A stretch of 64,000 nucleotides of DNA from Streptococcaceae bacterium (GCA_902363395.1 CABIZZ010000001.1:1302001-1366000), one strand, 5' to 3'. Shown: positions 1 through 9,219, counted from the stretch's first letter. The notes: a model not told the origin generated them from the letters alone. Numbers and translations are program-made.

Positions 1-805
1 TCTGACCAGCTTCATTCTTGTCGAAGACAGCTTTTTTACTGAAATTATCTAAAACTGGCAGACTTAAAATATGTGCTTCATTTCTAATGCCACCTTCTAC
101 TGGACTAAAGCGAACCGCACGGAAACTACCTTCTACCAGTGTCAAACCATCTCCAAATTGATCCTTAATGACCATGCCACGAAGGATATCTTGACGGGCA
201 TTTAAGATAATCCGCCATTTTACAATCGTTGGATCTGTTTGGTCTTGGTAGCCATATTTCATTTCATAGTCACCAGCTTGGCCATCTGTTTTTTCGTAGT
301 TTAATGAAAAATCTGTATTACCAAATTTAAAGGTCAGTGGGGATGTTTTGGTAACAACTTCTGGATCAACTTTCACATCAAAACGTAAAGAAACGCGTTT
401 ATTGAGGGGGTGTGAAGCAAAGTAATCGTTAAATGTAACCGTTACGGTCTTGTTTGCCGAATTGACAACAGCTTTCCCGACTGTCTGACCATTTGTTTGG
501 CCTTCTTCTACCACATCAAATTCTAGAGCTGTATAGAAGGTTAATTCTTTAGGCAAAGACAAGGTCAGGGTGTCTCCTGCTTGAATGGATTGTGTATCTG
601 GAAAGGCTACATTGATGGTAGCTGACAATTTTTCATTTGATAAGACTGTAGTTCCATTGGTTACTACTTGGTTGTCCTTGCTTAGGCTTGCTGTTTGCGT
701 ATAAGACAGGACTTCTGACGCCTGAATCGTTTGCACAAAAGCCTTCGAAAAGAGGACAGTAGCAACAAGGGCTAGAGACCACATCATTCGACCTAAATAT
801 TTCAT
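1..805 (-). CDS. Cell-surface adhesin, N-terminal part (runs off the window)
   Basis: The reading frame is open from an ATG at 805 to the window edge, so the C-terminus is missing. A good ribosome binding site (GAGGAGG) lies just upstream. The first ~30 residues form a signal peptide (MKYLGRMMWSLALVATVLFS, then a likely cleavage after VQTIQA). The following ~240 residues are beta-rich, with stretches such as AGDTLTLSLPKEL, KTVTVTFNDYFASH and LNKRVSLRFDVKVD that resemble the adhesion or collagen-binding-like Ig folds of Gram-positive MSCRAMM proteins. An LPXTG anchor would be expected in the missing part. It follows glmM by 43 bp on the same strand, with no clear promoter or terminator between them. 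The fold assignment is inference from composition and motif style. Confidence 0.75.
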   Translation of the reverse strand, partial: MKYLGRMMWSLALVATVLFSKAFVQTIQASEVLSYTQTASLSKDNQVVTNGTTVLSNEKLSATINVAFPDTQSIQAGDTLTLSLPKELTFYTALEFDVVEEGQTNGQTVGKAVVNSANKTVTVTFNDYFASHPLNKRVSLRFDVKVDPEVVTKTSPLTFKFGNTDFSLNYEKTDGQAGDYEMKYGYQDQTDPTIVKWRIILNARQDILRGMVIKDQFGDGLTLVEGSFRAVRFSPVEGGIRNEAHILSLPVLDNFSKKAVFDKNEAGQ

Positions 806-848
806 ATTGACCTCCTCAACTCTCACTTTGGAGAGTTTACTTCTTTAT

Positions 849-2204
849 TTAGTCTTCAAGACCAATTTCATCTTTGACTACAGCAGCAATTGTATCCACA
901 TAGTAATCCACTTCTTCATCAGTCGGAGCTTCTGCCATAACACGAAGAAGAGGTTCAGTACCACTTGGACGCACTAAGATACGGCCATTCCCAGCCATTT
1001 CAGCTTCCATTTTTTCAATAATTGCACGAATAGCAGGAACTTCCATCGCCTTATCTTTCATGCTGTTTTCAACACGGATATTGACCAATTTTTGAGGATA
1101 GATGGTGACTTCTGATGCAAGGTCTGATAATGTACGACCAGTTTCTTGCATAATCTTGGTCAATTGAACGGCACTCATCTGACCATCTCCAGTAGTATTG
1201 TAGTCCATGACAATCACGTGACCAGACTGTTCACCACCTAGATTGTAACCAGACTTCCGCATCTCTTCAACTACATAGCGGTCTCCGACAGCAGTCACAA
1301 CCTTGTTAATACCCTTGGCATCCAGGGCTTTATGGAAGCCAAGATTGGACATGACGGTCGTTACGATGGTGTTATCTTTTAAGAGACCCTTCTCAGAAAG
1401 GTAGGTCCCAATAATGTACATGATTTTATCACCATCGACCAGATCGCCATTTTCATCAACTGCAATCAAACGGTCACTATCACCATCAAAAGCCAAACCA
1501 ATAGCCGCACCAGATTCTCTGACAGCCTCTTGCAAAGCCTCAGGATGGGTCGAGCCTACTTGGTCATTGATATTGAGACCATTTGGGCTTTCTCCAATAA
1601 CTGTCAAACGTGCTCCCAAGTCAGCAAAGACTTGACGGGCACTTGTAGATGCTGAACCATTCGCAGCATCCAGAGCCACGTGCATTCCTTCAAGCTGGGT
1701 TCCAGTTGAAACTAAGTATTCTTGATACTTACGAAGTCCTTCTGGATAATCCATCACTGTTCCAAGACCTTCCGCACTAGGACGAGGAAGAGTATCAGAC
1801 TCCGCGTCCAATAAGGCTTCAATCTCTAATTCACGGTCATCATCCAGTTTATAGCCGTCATTCCCAAAGAATTTAATCCCATTGTCTAGAGCTGGATTGT
1901 GGCTGGCAGAAATCATGACCCCAGCACTTGCCCCTTCAGAACGAACCAAATAAGCTACACCTGGTGTCGCGATCACACCGAGTTTGTATACTTTAATCCC
2001 TACAGATAAGAGACCCGCAACAAGCGCACTTTCCAACATTTCACCAGAAATACGAGTGTCTCGTCCTACGAAAACAAGTGGCGTTTCTTTTTCATGTTGA
2101 CTGAGGACATACCCTCCGTATCGACCGAGCTTAAAGGCCAACTCTGGTGTCAATTCGACGTTTGCTTCTCCACGGACTCCGTCCGTTCCAAAATATTTAC
2201 CCAT
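849..2204 (-). CDS. glmM: Phosphoglucosamine mutase
   Basis: Converts glucosamine-6-phosphate to glucosamine-1-phosphate, the step before UDP-GlcNAc, in the cytosol. The 451-residue length is normal for the family. Visible signatures are the N-terminal [11 protein letters not shown], the phosphoserine loop ISASHNP (catalytic Ser about residue 101), the metal-binding loop DGDSDR (about 241-246) and the C-terminal phosphate-binding [12 protein letters not shown]. It is the third gene of the conserved cdaA-cdaR-glmM operon, starting 27 bp after cdaR. In other Firmicutes GlmM binds CdaA and restrains c-di-AMP synthesis, and the shared operon agrees with that link between wall-precursor supply and second messenger. 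Confidence 0.97.
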   Translation of the reverse strand: MGKYFGTDGVRGEANVELTPELAFKLGRYGGYVLSQHEKETPLVFVGRDTRISGEMLESALVAGLLSVGIKVYKLGVIATPGVAYLVRSEGASAGVMISASHNPALDNGIKFFGNDGYKLDDDRELEIEALLDAESDTLPRPSAEGLGTVMDYPEGLRKYQEYLVSTGTQLEGMHVALDAANGSASTSARQVFADLGARLTVIGESPNGLNINDQVGSTHPEALQEAVRESGAAIGLAFDGDSDRLIAVDENGDLVDGDKIMYIIGTYLSEKGLLKDNTIVTTVMSNLGFHKALDAKGINKVVTAVGDRYVVEEMRKSGYNLGGEQSGHVIVMDYNTTGDGQMSAVQLTKIMQETGRTLSDLASEVTIYPQKLVNIRVENSMKDKAMEVPAIRAIIEKMEAEMAGNGRILVRPSGTEPLLRVMAEAPTDEEVDYYVDTIAAVVKDEIGLED

Positions 2205-2231
2205 TATGATAATCCTTTCGATGAATCTTTA

Positions 2232-2972
2232 TTAATTGCTATTATTTGATGAGGAACTGGATGACGACGAGCTAGAACTTGTCTGTTTCAACTCAACCTT
2301 CATGTATAGTTCTGATGGAGAGATGATGACTGGTAAATCATTTCCCTCGCTATCGACCGCCTTTAAGGAGACGGTTGCCGTGTAGGTATTGTTTAAAAGA
2401 TCTCCTTCAGGGAAGATGGCTTCTACATGATCAACTTTGGCTAAAGTGTCCTGGTCGCTAGTGACAGAGACCTTATCTTCAGAAAAAGTAACATGTGAGA
2501 GACTCCAACCTGGGGCAATTTGTTTGTCTGGTATCGTGACTGAAACATCAAACTTTTTCGTCTTTTTCTTACCAATTTTTGCAGTGACTGTTTGAGGCTC
2601 GATGGTTGCAGTTAAACCGGAAGGTAAGCCTTCCACCTTTAAGGTGATTTCATGCTGGCCCTCTTTCAAATTGCTCAGATCGGCTACCACTTTAAATTTA
2701 CGAGTACTAGCCTGCATTTCTGATGCTAAAGCGACACGATTGGACCCTTTCAGAAAGACGGTCACTTCTGAGCTAATCCCACTGACAAAATATTTACTAT
2801 CGTTGTATTTTACATCAATCGGAATATTGGTAAGAGTATTGGTATAAGTTTCAGAGCTCACTTGGCGTGCACTACTGTTATTCTGGAAATTAACAGAGGT
2901 TGCATTGATGAATAAGAGACTTGAGAAAAAGACGGAGGTCACAATGTAGGCAATTTTTCTTTTTGGAATCAT
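2232..2972 (-). CDS. cdaR: CdaA regulatory protein with YbbR domains
   Basis: A membrane-anchored, extracytoplasmic regulator of the diadenylate cyclase CdaA. It has one N-terminal membrane segment (about residues 7-24) followed by YbbR-type beta repeats (for example GLPSGLTATIEPQTVTAKI, then VTIPDKQIAPGWSLSHVTFS). The 246 residues fit a short streptococcal form with fewer YbbR repeats than the Bacillus protein. The C-terminus ends in a long serine run (about 12 Ser, then NNSN), probably a disordered tail. Its ATG overlaps the cdaA stop by 4 bp, so translation is probably coupled. Confidence 0.93.
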   Translation of the reverse strand: MIPKRKIAYIVTSVFFSSLLFINATSVNFQNNSSARQVSSETYTNTLTNIPIDVKYNDSKYFVSGISSEVTVFLKGSNRVALASEMQASTRKFKVVADLSNLKEGQHEITLKVEGLPSGLTATIEPQTVTAKIGKKKTKKFDVSVTIPDKQIAPGWSLSHVTFSEDKVSVTSDQDTLAKVDHVEAIFPEGDLLNNTYTATVSLKAVDSEGNDLPVIISPSELYMKVELKQTSSSSSSSSSSSNNSN

Positions 2973-3817
2973 TTAATACGTCCTCCAAAAATTCTTGATT
3001 TCAAATCTTTTTTCCCTTGATCTTCTGGAATAATGAAGGAACGCAACTCTTGTTCGAATTCTTCGATACTAAGATCGTGTCTAAAGCTCCCATTTCTCGT
3101 GATAGAAATCCCACCCGTTTCTTCCGAAACAACAAAGGTGAAGGCATCACTTACCTCAGACAAGCCGATGGCTGCCCGGTGCCGTGTACCGAACTCTTTT
3201 GAAATTCCCGTGCTTTCTGTTAAGGGAAGATAGGCACAAGATACAGCAATTTTATCATTGGTAACAATCACAGCCCCATCATGAAGTGGGGTGTTGGGGA
3301 TAAAAATATTGATCAATAGTTCACCTGATACATCTGCATCAAGGGGAATACCTGTGGATATGTATTCTTGAAGGGTTCTACTTCCTTGTATCGCAACCAA
3401 GGCCCCAATCTTCCGAGGGCTCATATAGGCAACTGCTTTTACATAAGATTGAACCAATTTTTCTTCTGTACTAATCTGGTTGGTTGAGAAAAATTCAGTG
3501 GCTCGACCTAATCGTTCTAATCCAGTCCGAATTTCCGGAGAGAAAATCACTACCGTAGCAATGACCCCGTAGGTGATGATTTGGTTGATCAACCAAGAAA
3601 TGGTCGTTAAACCAATCATATTGGCAATTAACTCAAATAAGAAAAAGGTCAAGACACCACGCACCAAAATCATAATTTTAGTGCCGACAATGGCTTTGAT
3701 AAAATAATACAATAACCAAGCCACTAGGGCAATGTCAATAAGGTTGACAACCACACTCCAGGGAGTGGGAAATAAACTGGCCCAATACTGGGGATTTGAC
3801 AGTTGTTGGATGTTCAC
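2969..3817 (-). CDS. cdaA: Diadenylate cyclase (c-di-AMP synthase)
   Basis: Makes cyclic di-AMP from two ATP. Three N-terminal hydrophobic segments (roughly residues 21-40, 48-68 and 75-93) anchor the DAC domain to the membrane. The catalytic motifs are intact: DGA at about 180-182 and RHR at about 212-214 (GTRHRAAIGLSE). The 282-residue length is usual. The start is GTG at 3817, chosen because the N-terminus MNIQQLSNPQYW matches the family and no in-frame ATG lies nearby. It leads the cdaA-cdaR-glmM operon and diverges from murT. An extended -10 (TGATATAAT) lies about 120 bp upstream. A three-codon frame, ATG AGA TCG TGA, ends on the start codon. Confidence 0.96.
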   Translation of the reverse strand: MNIQQLSNPQYWASLFPTPWSVVVNLIDIALVAWLLYYFIKAIVGTKIMILVRGVLTFFLFELIANMIGLTTISWLINQIITYGVIATVVIFSPEIRTGLERLGRATEFFSTNQISTEEKLVQSYVKAVAYMSPRKIGALVAIQGSRTLQEYISTGIPLDADVSGELLINIFIPNTPLHDGAVIVTNDKIAVSCAYLPLTESTGISKEFGTRHRAAIGLSEVSDAFTFVVSEETGGISITRNGSFRHDLSIEEFEQELRSFIIPEDQGKKDLKSRIFGGRIK

Positions 3818-3934
3818 GATCTCATACCTACCACTTCTCTTCTAGGCTTATCGAACGGCTAACAAATTGTAGAATCTTACTAGCAACAGCAAGGCTTCTA
3901 TCAAAAGGATAGCGCGTTCAAACCACTCTACATC

Positions 3935-3943
3935 ATTATATCA
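3935..3943 (-). promoter_or_regulatory. Extended -10 promoter for the cdaA operon
   Basis: On the minus strand the sequence TGATATAAT is an exact extended -10 element. No strong -35 is present at 17 bp, which is common with an extended -10. The 5' leader to the GTG would be about 110 nt. Confidence 0.5.
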
Positions 3944-3983
3944 TGTTTCAACAGATTTTTCTGTAACCTTCTGTTGGTTTTTG

Positions 3984-3992
3984 TGATAAAAT
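3984..3992 (+). promoter_or_regulatory. Extended -10 promoter abutting murT (leaderless start)
   Basis: TGATAAAAT ends only 7 bp before the murT ATG at 4000. Normal spacing from -10 to transcription start would place +1 on or next to the start codon. No Shine-Dalgarno sequence is present, so the messenger is probably leaderless. Confidence 0.5.
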
Positions 3993-3999
3993 ATGAATT

Positions 4000-5340
4000 A
4001 TGAAGATTAAGACTAGTATGGGGCTTATTGCCGGAAAAATGAGTAGTCACCTCTTGCGTATGCTTGGACGTGGCTCTACACTTCCTGGAAAAATCGCCCT
4101 TCAAATTGATAAAGATATTTTACAACACCTGGCCCAGAACTACGAAATTGTAGTCATCACTGGTACGAATGGGAAAACACTAACAACTGCTCTTACTGTT
4201 GGCATTCTGCAGGAGGCTTTTGGACCTATCGTGACCAATCCTAGTGGTGCCAATATGATTTCAGGGATTACGACTACTTTCTTGAACGCAAAAGGTTCTT
4301 CTGGTCGTCCGATTGCTGTTCTTGAAATTGACGAAGCCAGCCTGTCTCGGATTTGTGACTACATCACACCGACTTTGTTTGTGATCACCAATATCTTCCG
4401 CGATCAAATGGACCGCTACGGAGAAATCTACACGACTTATCGGATGATCTTGGATGGGATTAAAAAAGCCCCTCAAGCGACTGTTTTGATGAATGGGGAT
4501 AGTCCTCTTTTCCATACCCTTCCCCTACCAAATCCCGTTCAATATTTTGGCTTTGAGACTGAAAAAACTGCTCCACAGCTAGCTCATTACAACACAGAAG
4601 GTATCGTCTGCCCAGAATGTCATGGCATCTTGACCTACCAGTTGAATACCTATGCGAATCTGGGGGATTACATTTGTGAAAGCTGTGGCTTCCACCGTCC
4701 TCCTTTAACAGTCGCTGTCGATGAATTGACTGAGCTGACCAATACTTCTTCTCACTTTAAGATCAACGGAACAAACTACCACATCAATATCGGGGGCCTC
4801 TTTAATATTTACAACGCCCTCGCTGCAGTTGCGGTGGCCCATTATTTTGATGTGAGCCCAGACGTCATTAAGCGTGGTTTCGATAAGAGCAAGGCTGTCT
4901 TCGGTCGTCAGGAAACCTTTAAGATTGGGGATAAGGAATGTACCCTAGTCCTGATCAAAAATCCGGTTGGAGCTACTCAGGCTATTGAAATGATCAAACT
5001 AGCGCCGTATCCCTTCAGCTTGTCTGTGCTTCTCAATGCCAACTATGCAGATGGGATCGATACCAGCTGGATTTGGGATGCGGACTTTGAGCAAATCACC
5101 CAGATGGACATCCCAGAGATCAACGCCGGTGGGGTACGCCACTCTGAAATTGCTCGGCGACTTCGGGTCACTGGCTATCCGGCTGACCAGATTACTGAAA
5201 ATGCAAAATTAGAGGATGTCTTTACCCAGATTAAAGGACAGACTACTTCTCACGCCTATATTTTAGCCACCTATACGGCTATGCTAGAATTCCGTGAATT
5301 GCTAGCTCAAGAACACCTGATTGAAAAGGAGATGAATTAA
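4000..5340 (+). CDS. murT: Lipid II isoglutaminyl synthase, MurT subunit
   Basis: The MurT half of the MurT-GatD amidotransferase that amidates D-glutamate at position 2 of the lipid II stem peptide. It shows the Mur-ligase ATP loop GTNGKT at about residues 55-60, a four-cysteine zinc-ribbon insert (Cys about 204, 207, 226 and 229; CPECH and CESCG) characteristic of MurT, and the C-terminal DUF1727-type region ([16 protein letters not shown] context). The length of 446 is normal. The first ATG gives the expected N-terminus ([20 protein letters not shown] follows), although it has no ribosome binding site. Its stop overlaps the gatD start by 1 bp, so the subunits are coupled. Confidence 0.96.
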   Translation: MKIKTSMGLIAGKMSSHLLRMLGRGSTLPGKIALQIDKDILQHLAQNYEIVVITGTNGKTLTTALTVGILQEAFGPIVTNPSGANMISGITTTFLNAKGSSGRPIAVLEIDEASLSRICDYITPTLFVITNIFRDQMDRYGEIYTTYRMILDGIKKAPQATVLMNGDSPLFHTLPLPNPVQYFGFETEKTAPQLAHYNTEGIVCPECHGILTYQLNTYANLGDYICESCGFHRPPLTVAVDELTELTNTSSHFKINGTNYHINIGGLFNIYNALAAVAVAHYFDVSPDVIKRGFDKSKAVFGRQETFKIGDKECTLVLIKNPVGATQAIEMIKLAPYPFSLSVLLNANYADGIDTSWIWDADFEQITQMDIPEINAGGVRHSEIARRLRVTGYPADQITENAKLEDVFTQIKGQTTSHAYILATYTAMLEFRELLAQEHLIEKEMN

Positions 5341-6128
5341 TGACTTATACTTCACTACAATCCCCTGATCAGGAAAACTACCAATACGAATTGCGAATTG
5401 CCCATCTTTATGGGAATCTGATGAATACATATGGGGATAATGGCAATATCCTCATGCTCAAGTATGTTGCGGAAAAGCTCGGTGCTCGCGTAACTGTGGA
5501 CATCGTTTCACTCAAAGACCGCTTTGATCCAGACACCTACGATATCGCCTTTTTCGGTGGAGGCCAAGACTACGAACAGACCATTGTATCCGAGGATCTA
5601 CCAGATAAAAAAGAAGACATCGAACGCTTCATTCATGACGATGGGGTGGTCCTGGCTATCTGTGGCGGCTTTCAGCTTCTAGGCCAGTACTACATTGAGG
5701 CTTCTGGTAAACGCATTGAGGGACTTGGTATTATGGGGCATTACACTCTCAACCAAGAAAACAATCGCTATATTGGCGACATCAAGATTCATAATGAAGA
5801 GTTCAATGAAACCTACTATGGTTTTGAGAACCACCAAGGTCGGACCTTCTTGGCAGAGGATGAAAAACCGCTAGGTAAGGTCATCTACGGAAATGGGAAC
5901 AATAAAGAAGATGGTTGCGAAGGGGTTCATTACAAGAACGTCTTTGGGAGCTACTTCCACGGCCCTATCCTCTCTCGCAACGCCAATTTGGCCTATCGCT
6001 TGGTGACAACAGCTCTAAAGAAAAAATATGGACAAAACATCGTCTTAGCAACTTACAATGATATCTTAAGCCTTGAAAAAGCAGAAGAATACGCTGATGT
6101 GAAAAGCAAGGCTGAATTAGAAGAATAA
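5340..6128 (+). CDS. gatD: Lipid II isoglutaminyl synthase, GatD glutaminase subunit
   Basis: The class I (CobB/CobQ-like) glutamine amidotransferase subunit that supplies ammonia to MurT. The nucleophile is Cys about 108 in [11 protein letters not shown], and the catalytic His is about 207 in [11 protein letters not shown]. The N-terminal motif [15 protein letters not shown] is typical of the family. It is 262 residues long, with a short extra N-terminal tail. It overlaps the murT stop codon by one base and is followed 9 bp later by a LapA-type membrane gene, making a three-gene unit. Confidence 0.96.
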   Translation: MTYTSLQSPDQENYQYELRIAHLYGNLMNTYGDNGNILMLKYVAEKLGARVTVDIVSLKDRFDPDTYDIAFFGGGQDYEQTIVSEDLPDKKEDIERFIHDDGVVLAICGGFQLLGQYYIEASGKRIEGLGIMGHYTLNQENNRYIGDIKIHNEEFNETYYGFENHQGRTFLAEDEKPLGKVIYGNGNNKEDGCEGVHYKNVFGSYFHGPILSRNANLAYRLVTTALKKKYGQNIVLATYNDILSLEKAEEYADVKSKAELEE

Positions 6129-6137
6129 GGAGACAAA

Positions 6138-6428
6138 ATGAATAAACGAAAACTACAATATGTTGCACTACTGATTGCAGTCTTGCTTATTGCGATTATT
6201 TCCTTGGCCAATATGCAAACGGTGACTGTGAACTTTTTGCTGGTCCAATTTAAACTCCCTCTCATCATTTTGATTCTGGTTTGTGTCCTTCTTGGTTCGC
6301 TGGTGACTTTCTTAGTCAGCCTTCCAAAAAATTTCTCATTAAAACATGAGTTAAAAACCGCTAAAAAACAACTAGGACAAAAGATGTCCGGTGAAAAAGA
6401 AGAAAAAATCAAACAAATCGAAAACTAA
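6138..6428 (+). CDS. LapA-domain (DUF1049) small membrane protein
   Basis: A 96-residue protein with two membrane segments (about residues 8-27 and 37-60), separated by the short NMQTVTVNFLLVQFKLPL loop that marks the LapA/DUF1049 family. A basic, charged cytosolic tail follows (HELKTAKKQLGQKMSGEKEEK). The ribosome binding site AAGGAG is well placed. In Gram-negatives LapA relatives work in LPS assembly; in streptococci the role is unknown. It follows gatD by 9 bp and ends at a terminator, so it is co-transcribed with murT-gatD. Confidence 0.85.
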   Translation: MNKRKLQYVALLIAVLLIAIISLANMQTVTVNFLLVQFKLPLIILILVCVLLGSLVTFLVSLPKNFSLKHELKTAKKQLGQKMSGEKEEKIKQIEN

Positions 6429-6450
6429 AAGCACCAATTGGTGCTTTTTT
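6429..6450 (+). terminator. Intrinsic terminator of the murT operon, used as insertion site of repeat copy 1
   Basis: A perfect palindrome GCACCAATTGGTGC (6431-6444) is followed by six T residues, directly after the stop codon at 6428. Repeat copy 1 begins at 6451, immediately after the T-tract. Confidence 0.85.
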
Positions 6451-6704
6451 GATGTAGATAAACTGTTTTTCATAAAACAACCAAGGTGATACTGAAAAAA
6501 ATATAAGTAGATACTCAATTAGGCTTACTAAAAGTTATACTTAAACTTTCCGCTGTGAGAAAAGTGCCTGAAACACAATTGTTTCAGGCACTCGGGAGTT
6601 TTGGAACCTTAGGTCCAAAACTAAGTCATGGAACTTCTTCGAAGTTCGCTGACGTCCGTACTCACCTAAGGAAAGTTTCTAACATAACTTTGTCTTTAAT
6701 TTGA
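6451..6704 (+). repeat. Terminator-associated cloverleaf repeat, copy 1
   Basis: A non-coding element of about 254 bp. A 5' module (GATGTAGATAAACT onward, 6451-6542) precedes a folded core at 6543-6678. The core is closed by AAACTTTCC (6543-6551) with GGAAAGTTT (6670-6678) plus GTGAG/CTCAC. Inside are three hairpins: 6564-6591 (11-bp stem), 6598-6621 (8 bp, loop ACCTTAGG) and 6631-6647 (7 bp). A short AT-rich tail ends in AATTTGA. Two more copies lie at 49606-49856 and 51618-51864 (inverted). The right edge is followed by AATCAATCGATGCTTTTT, which looks like a decayed version of the left terminator hairpin. No protein is encoded. Confidence 0.85.
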
Positions 6705-6721
6705 AATCAATCGATGCTTTT

Positions 6722-7909
6722 TCATGCTGATTTACCTTCTTTTGATTGCAGTTGCTTGGCGACTACTTGTGCTAGGAGTGAAAAGAGAATGACGCCAACT
6801 CCAATCAAGAGAAAGGATTCTACTCGAACACTTGGTAACCAGGTCATCAAGCCTTTAGCGATGGGCATAAAGAGAATGGCTAGGGTAAAAATGGTGCTTA
6901 AAACCCTTCCCAGATAGTCTCCTTCTACCTTGGTTTGAACCTGTGTAAAAAAGTGGATATTAAAAATCGTCATAAAGAGTTCACAGACCAAATTTCCAGA
7001 AAAGGAAAGAAGATGCGGAAGGGGCAAGCCCATCATGAACACTCCCACTCCTGTTAAAATCAATAAGAAGAGAAGCATCTCCATGCTTGATTTAAATTTA
7101 TTAGCAATCAAGGCTCCGATGATGGAGCCAATAGCCCCCAACGTTAAGATGGTCGCATAAGCGCCCTTGACCCCGTAGAGTCGATTGGAAAATGGAAGTA
7201 AAAACTCAAAAGCTGCAAAAAAGAAATTGACGCTGGAAGCCACCAAGAGAAGGAAGAAAATCTCTTTCTGATGCCAGATATAGTGCAATCCATCCTTGAT
7301 ATCCGAAAAAATATCTTTTCCCGTAAGCCCTTTCTTTTCTTGAACTTTGGCTTCTTCTTTCGGAAGGGATGCCACTAGGACAAAGGCGATGAAAAAGGTC
7401 AGTGAATCCAGTAAAAGGGTAGCATGGAGACTGGCAAATTGTAAAACAAGGAAAGAGAACACAGGTGAGCTAACACCGACAACCTGTAAGACCAACTCCA
7501 AGCGGGCATTATAGGTCACAATCTCGTCCTTCTCTACGACCTCAGTGATGATGGCTTTGTTGGCCGTACGAGAAAATGCAAAGGCAATGGCCTGAACAAT
7601 ATTGGCAACAATCAGGGCCGCAATCATCCAACGATCGTTCCTGATAAAAGAAATCGCTAAACAAAGGAGACCACACACCAAGTCGGTCGTCATCAAAATC
7701 TTGCGACGGGAAAAACGGTCTGAGATCACGCCTCCAAATGGATTAACTAGAATGGAGGTGACAAGTTCAGAAATTTGATAAATCCCCAACACTGTCTTTC
7801 CTATAGTCCCCATCGAGGCCAGCCAGACACTGTTCCCATAATCATAGAGCATATTTCCCATTCTATTGATCGCCCCACGAGCAATTAATTGGACTGCATG
7901 TCGATTCAT
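6722..7909 (-). CDS. MFS drug-type exporter (MefA-like), paralog 1
   Basis: A 395-residue, 12-segment major facilitator protein of the MFS_3/Mef-like type. The motif GGVISDRFSRRKILM between segments 2 and 3 is the classic MFS loop signature. It is a close tandem duplicate of the gene at 8018-9196, with near-identical blocks throughout, for example MGTIGKTVLGIYQISELVT and HYIWHQKEIFFLLLVASSV. An AAGGAG ribosome binding site precedes the ATG. It ends 18 bp from repeat copy 1. The substrate is unknown. Being downstream of an Rgg-type regulator and a second copy suggests a regulated efflux unit, but export of drugs or peptides cannot be told apart from sequence. Confidence 0.88.
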   Translation of the reverse strand: MNRHAVQLIARGAINRMGNMLYDYGNSVWLASMGTIGKTVLGIYQISELVTSILVNPFGGVISDRFSRRKILMTTDLVCGLLCLAISFIRNDRWMIAALIVANIVQAIAFAFSRTANKAIITEVVEKDEIVTYNARLELVLQVVGVSSPVFSFLVLQFASLHATLLLDSLTFFIAFVLVASLPKEEAKVQEKKGLTGKDIFSDIKDGLHYIWHQKEIFFLLLVASSVNFFFAAFEFLLPFSNRLYGVKGAYATILTLGAIGSIIGALIANKFKSSMEMLLFLLILTGVGVFMMGLPLPHLLSFSGNLVCELFMTIFNIHFFTQVQTKVEGDYLGRVLSTIFTLAILFMPIAKGLMTWLPSVRVESFLLIGVGVILFSLLAQVVAKQLQSKEGKSA

Positions 7910-8017
7910 AAAAAAACTCCTTCATTTTCTGAAACTATTGTATCAGTTCATGAAAGAGGTTTTTATTTTGTCCCTTATTTGGGAAAAATAATAAATTACA
8001 ATTTTATAAAAGGATAC

Positions 8018-9196
8018 CTACTGTTCTTTTGATTGAAGCTGCTTAGCTACTAGCTGAGCCAAGAGTGAAAAGAGAATAACTCCAGCTCCAATAAAAAGAA
8101 ATGATTCTACTCGGACACTTGGCAACCAAGTCATCAAACCTTTGGCGATGGGCATAAAGAGAACAGCCAAAGTATAAATCGTACTCAAGACTCTCCCCAG
8201 ATAATCATCTTCCACCTTGGTTTGCACTTGAGTAAAAACGTGGATGTCGAAAATGGTCACAAAAAATTCACAGACCAGATTTCCCGAAAAGGAAAGATAA
8301 GTCGGAAGAGGCAAGCCCATCATGAACACTCCTACACCTGCCATGATCAGTAAAAACAGGAGAATTTTCATACTTGATGTAATTTTATTGGCAACAAGTG
8401 CTCCTAGAATAGATCCAATAGCTCCCAATGTTAAGATGGTCGCATAAGCCCCCTTGCCCCCGTAGAGTCGATTGGAAAATGGAAGTAAAAATTCAAAAGC
8501 TGCAAAAAAGAAATTGACGCTAGAAGCCACCAATAAGAGAAAGAAAATGTCTTTCTGATGCCAGATATAGTTTAGTCCATCTTTCATATCCGAAAAAATA
8601 TCTTTCCCGGTAAACTGTTTCCTCTCTTGAACCTTAGCTTCTTCTTTCGGAAGGAAAGCCACTAGAACAAAGGCAATGAAAAAGGTCAGCGCATCCAGTA
8701 AGAGGGTCGCATGAAGACTGGCAAATTGTAGAATTAGGAAAGAAAAAACAGGTGAACTGACACTAACAACCTGTAAGACCAACTCCAGGTGAGCATTATA
8801 GGTCACAATCTCATCTTTCTCAACAACCTCTGTGATAATAGCTTTATTGGCAGGTCGAGAAAAACCAAAGGCAATGGCCTGAATAATATTGGCAAAAATC
8901 AGGGCCGCAATCATCCAACGATCATTTCTGATAAAAGAAATCGCCATACAAAGGAGACCACAAACCAAGTCGGTCGTCATCAAAATCTTGCGACGAGAAA
9001 AACGGTCTGAAATCACCCCTCCAAAAGGATTCACGAGGATCCCTGTCACTAACTCAGAAATTTGATAGATCCCTAATACCGTCTTTCCTATAGTCCCCAT
9101 CGAGGCCAGCCAGACACTATTCCCATAATCATAGAGCATATTTCCAATTTTGTTAATAGCTCCACGACTAATTAATTGGACCGCATGTCGGTTCAT
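8018..9196 (-). CDS. MFS drug-type exporter (MefA-like), paralog 2
   Basis: A 392-residue, 12-segment major facilitator protein, paralogous to the gene at 6722-7909. The start at 9196 is preferred over an in-frame ATG 33 bp upstream because it has an AAGGAG site at the right distance and gives the same MNRHAVQLI N-terminus as the paralog. It starts 23 bp after the stop of the Rgg-like regulator at 9220-10092 and is probably co-transcribed with it. The intergenic space to paralog 1 (108 bp) shows no strong terminator. The two copies differ mainly in the C-terminal half, suggesting an older duplication with partial divergence. Confidence 0.88.
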   Translation of the reverse strand: MNRHAVQLISRGAINKIGNMLYDYGNSVWLASMGTIGKTVLGIYQISELVTGILVNPFGGVISDRFSRRKILMTTDLVCGLLCMAISFIRNDRWMIAALIFANIIQAIAFGFSRPANKAIITEVVEKDEIVTYNAHLELVLQVVSVSSPVFSFLILQFASLHATLLLDALTFFIAFVLVAFLPKEEAKVQERKQFTGKDIFSDMKDGLNYIWHQKDIFFLLLVASSVNFFFAAFEFLLPFSNRLYGGKGAYATILTLGAIGSILGALVANKITSSMKILLFLLIMAGVGVFMMGLPLPTYLSFSGNLVCEFFVTIFDIHVFTQVQTKVEDDYLGRVLSTIYTLAVLFMPIAKGLMTWLPSVRVESFLFIGAGVILFSLLAQLVAKQLQSKEQ

Positions 9197-9219
9197 AAAA
9201 TCTCCTTTATCTCTCCTAT

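Noticed and set aside
6543..6678. Cloverleaf core as a true tRNA
   Set aside because: The four-stem layout recalls a tRNA, but stem lengths (9+5, 11, 8 and 7 bp), loop sequences and the ~136-nt length do not fit tRNA, and there is no anticodon or T-loop consensus.
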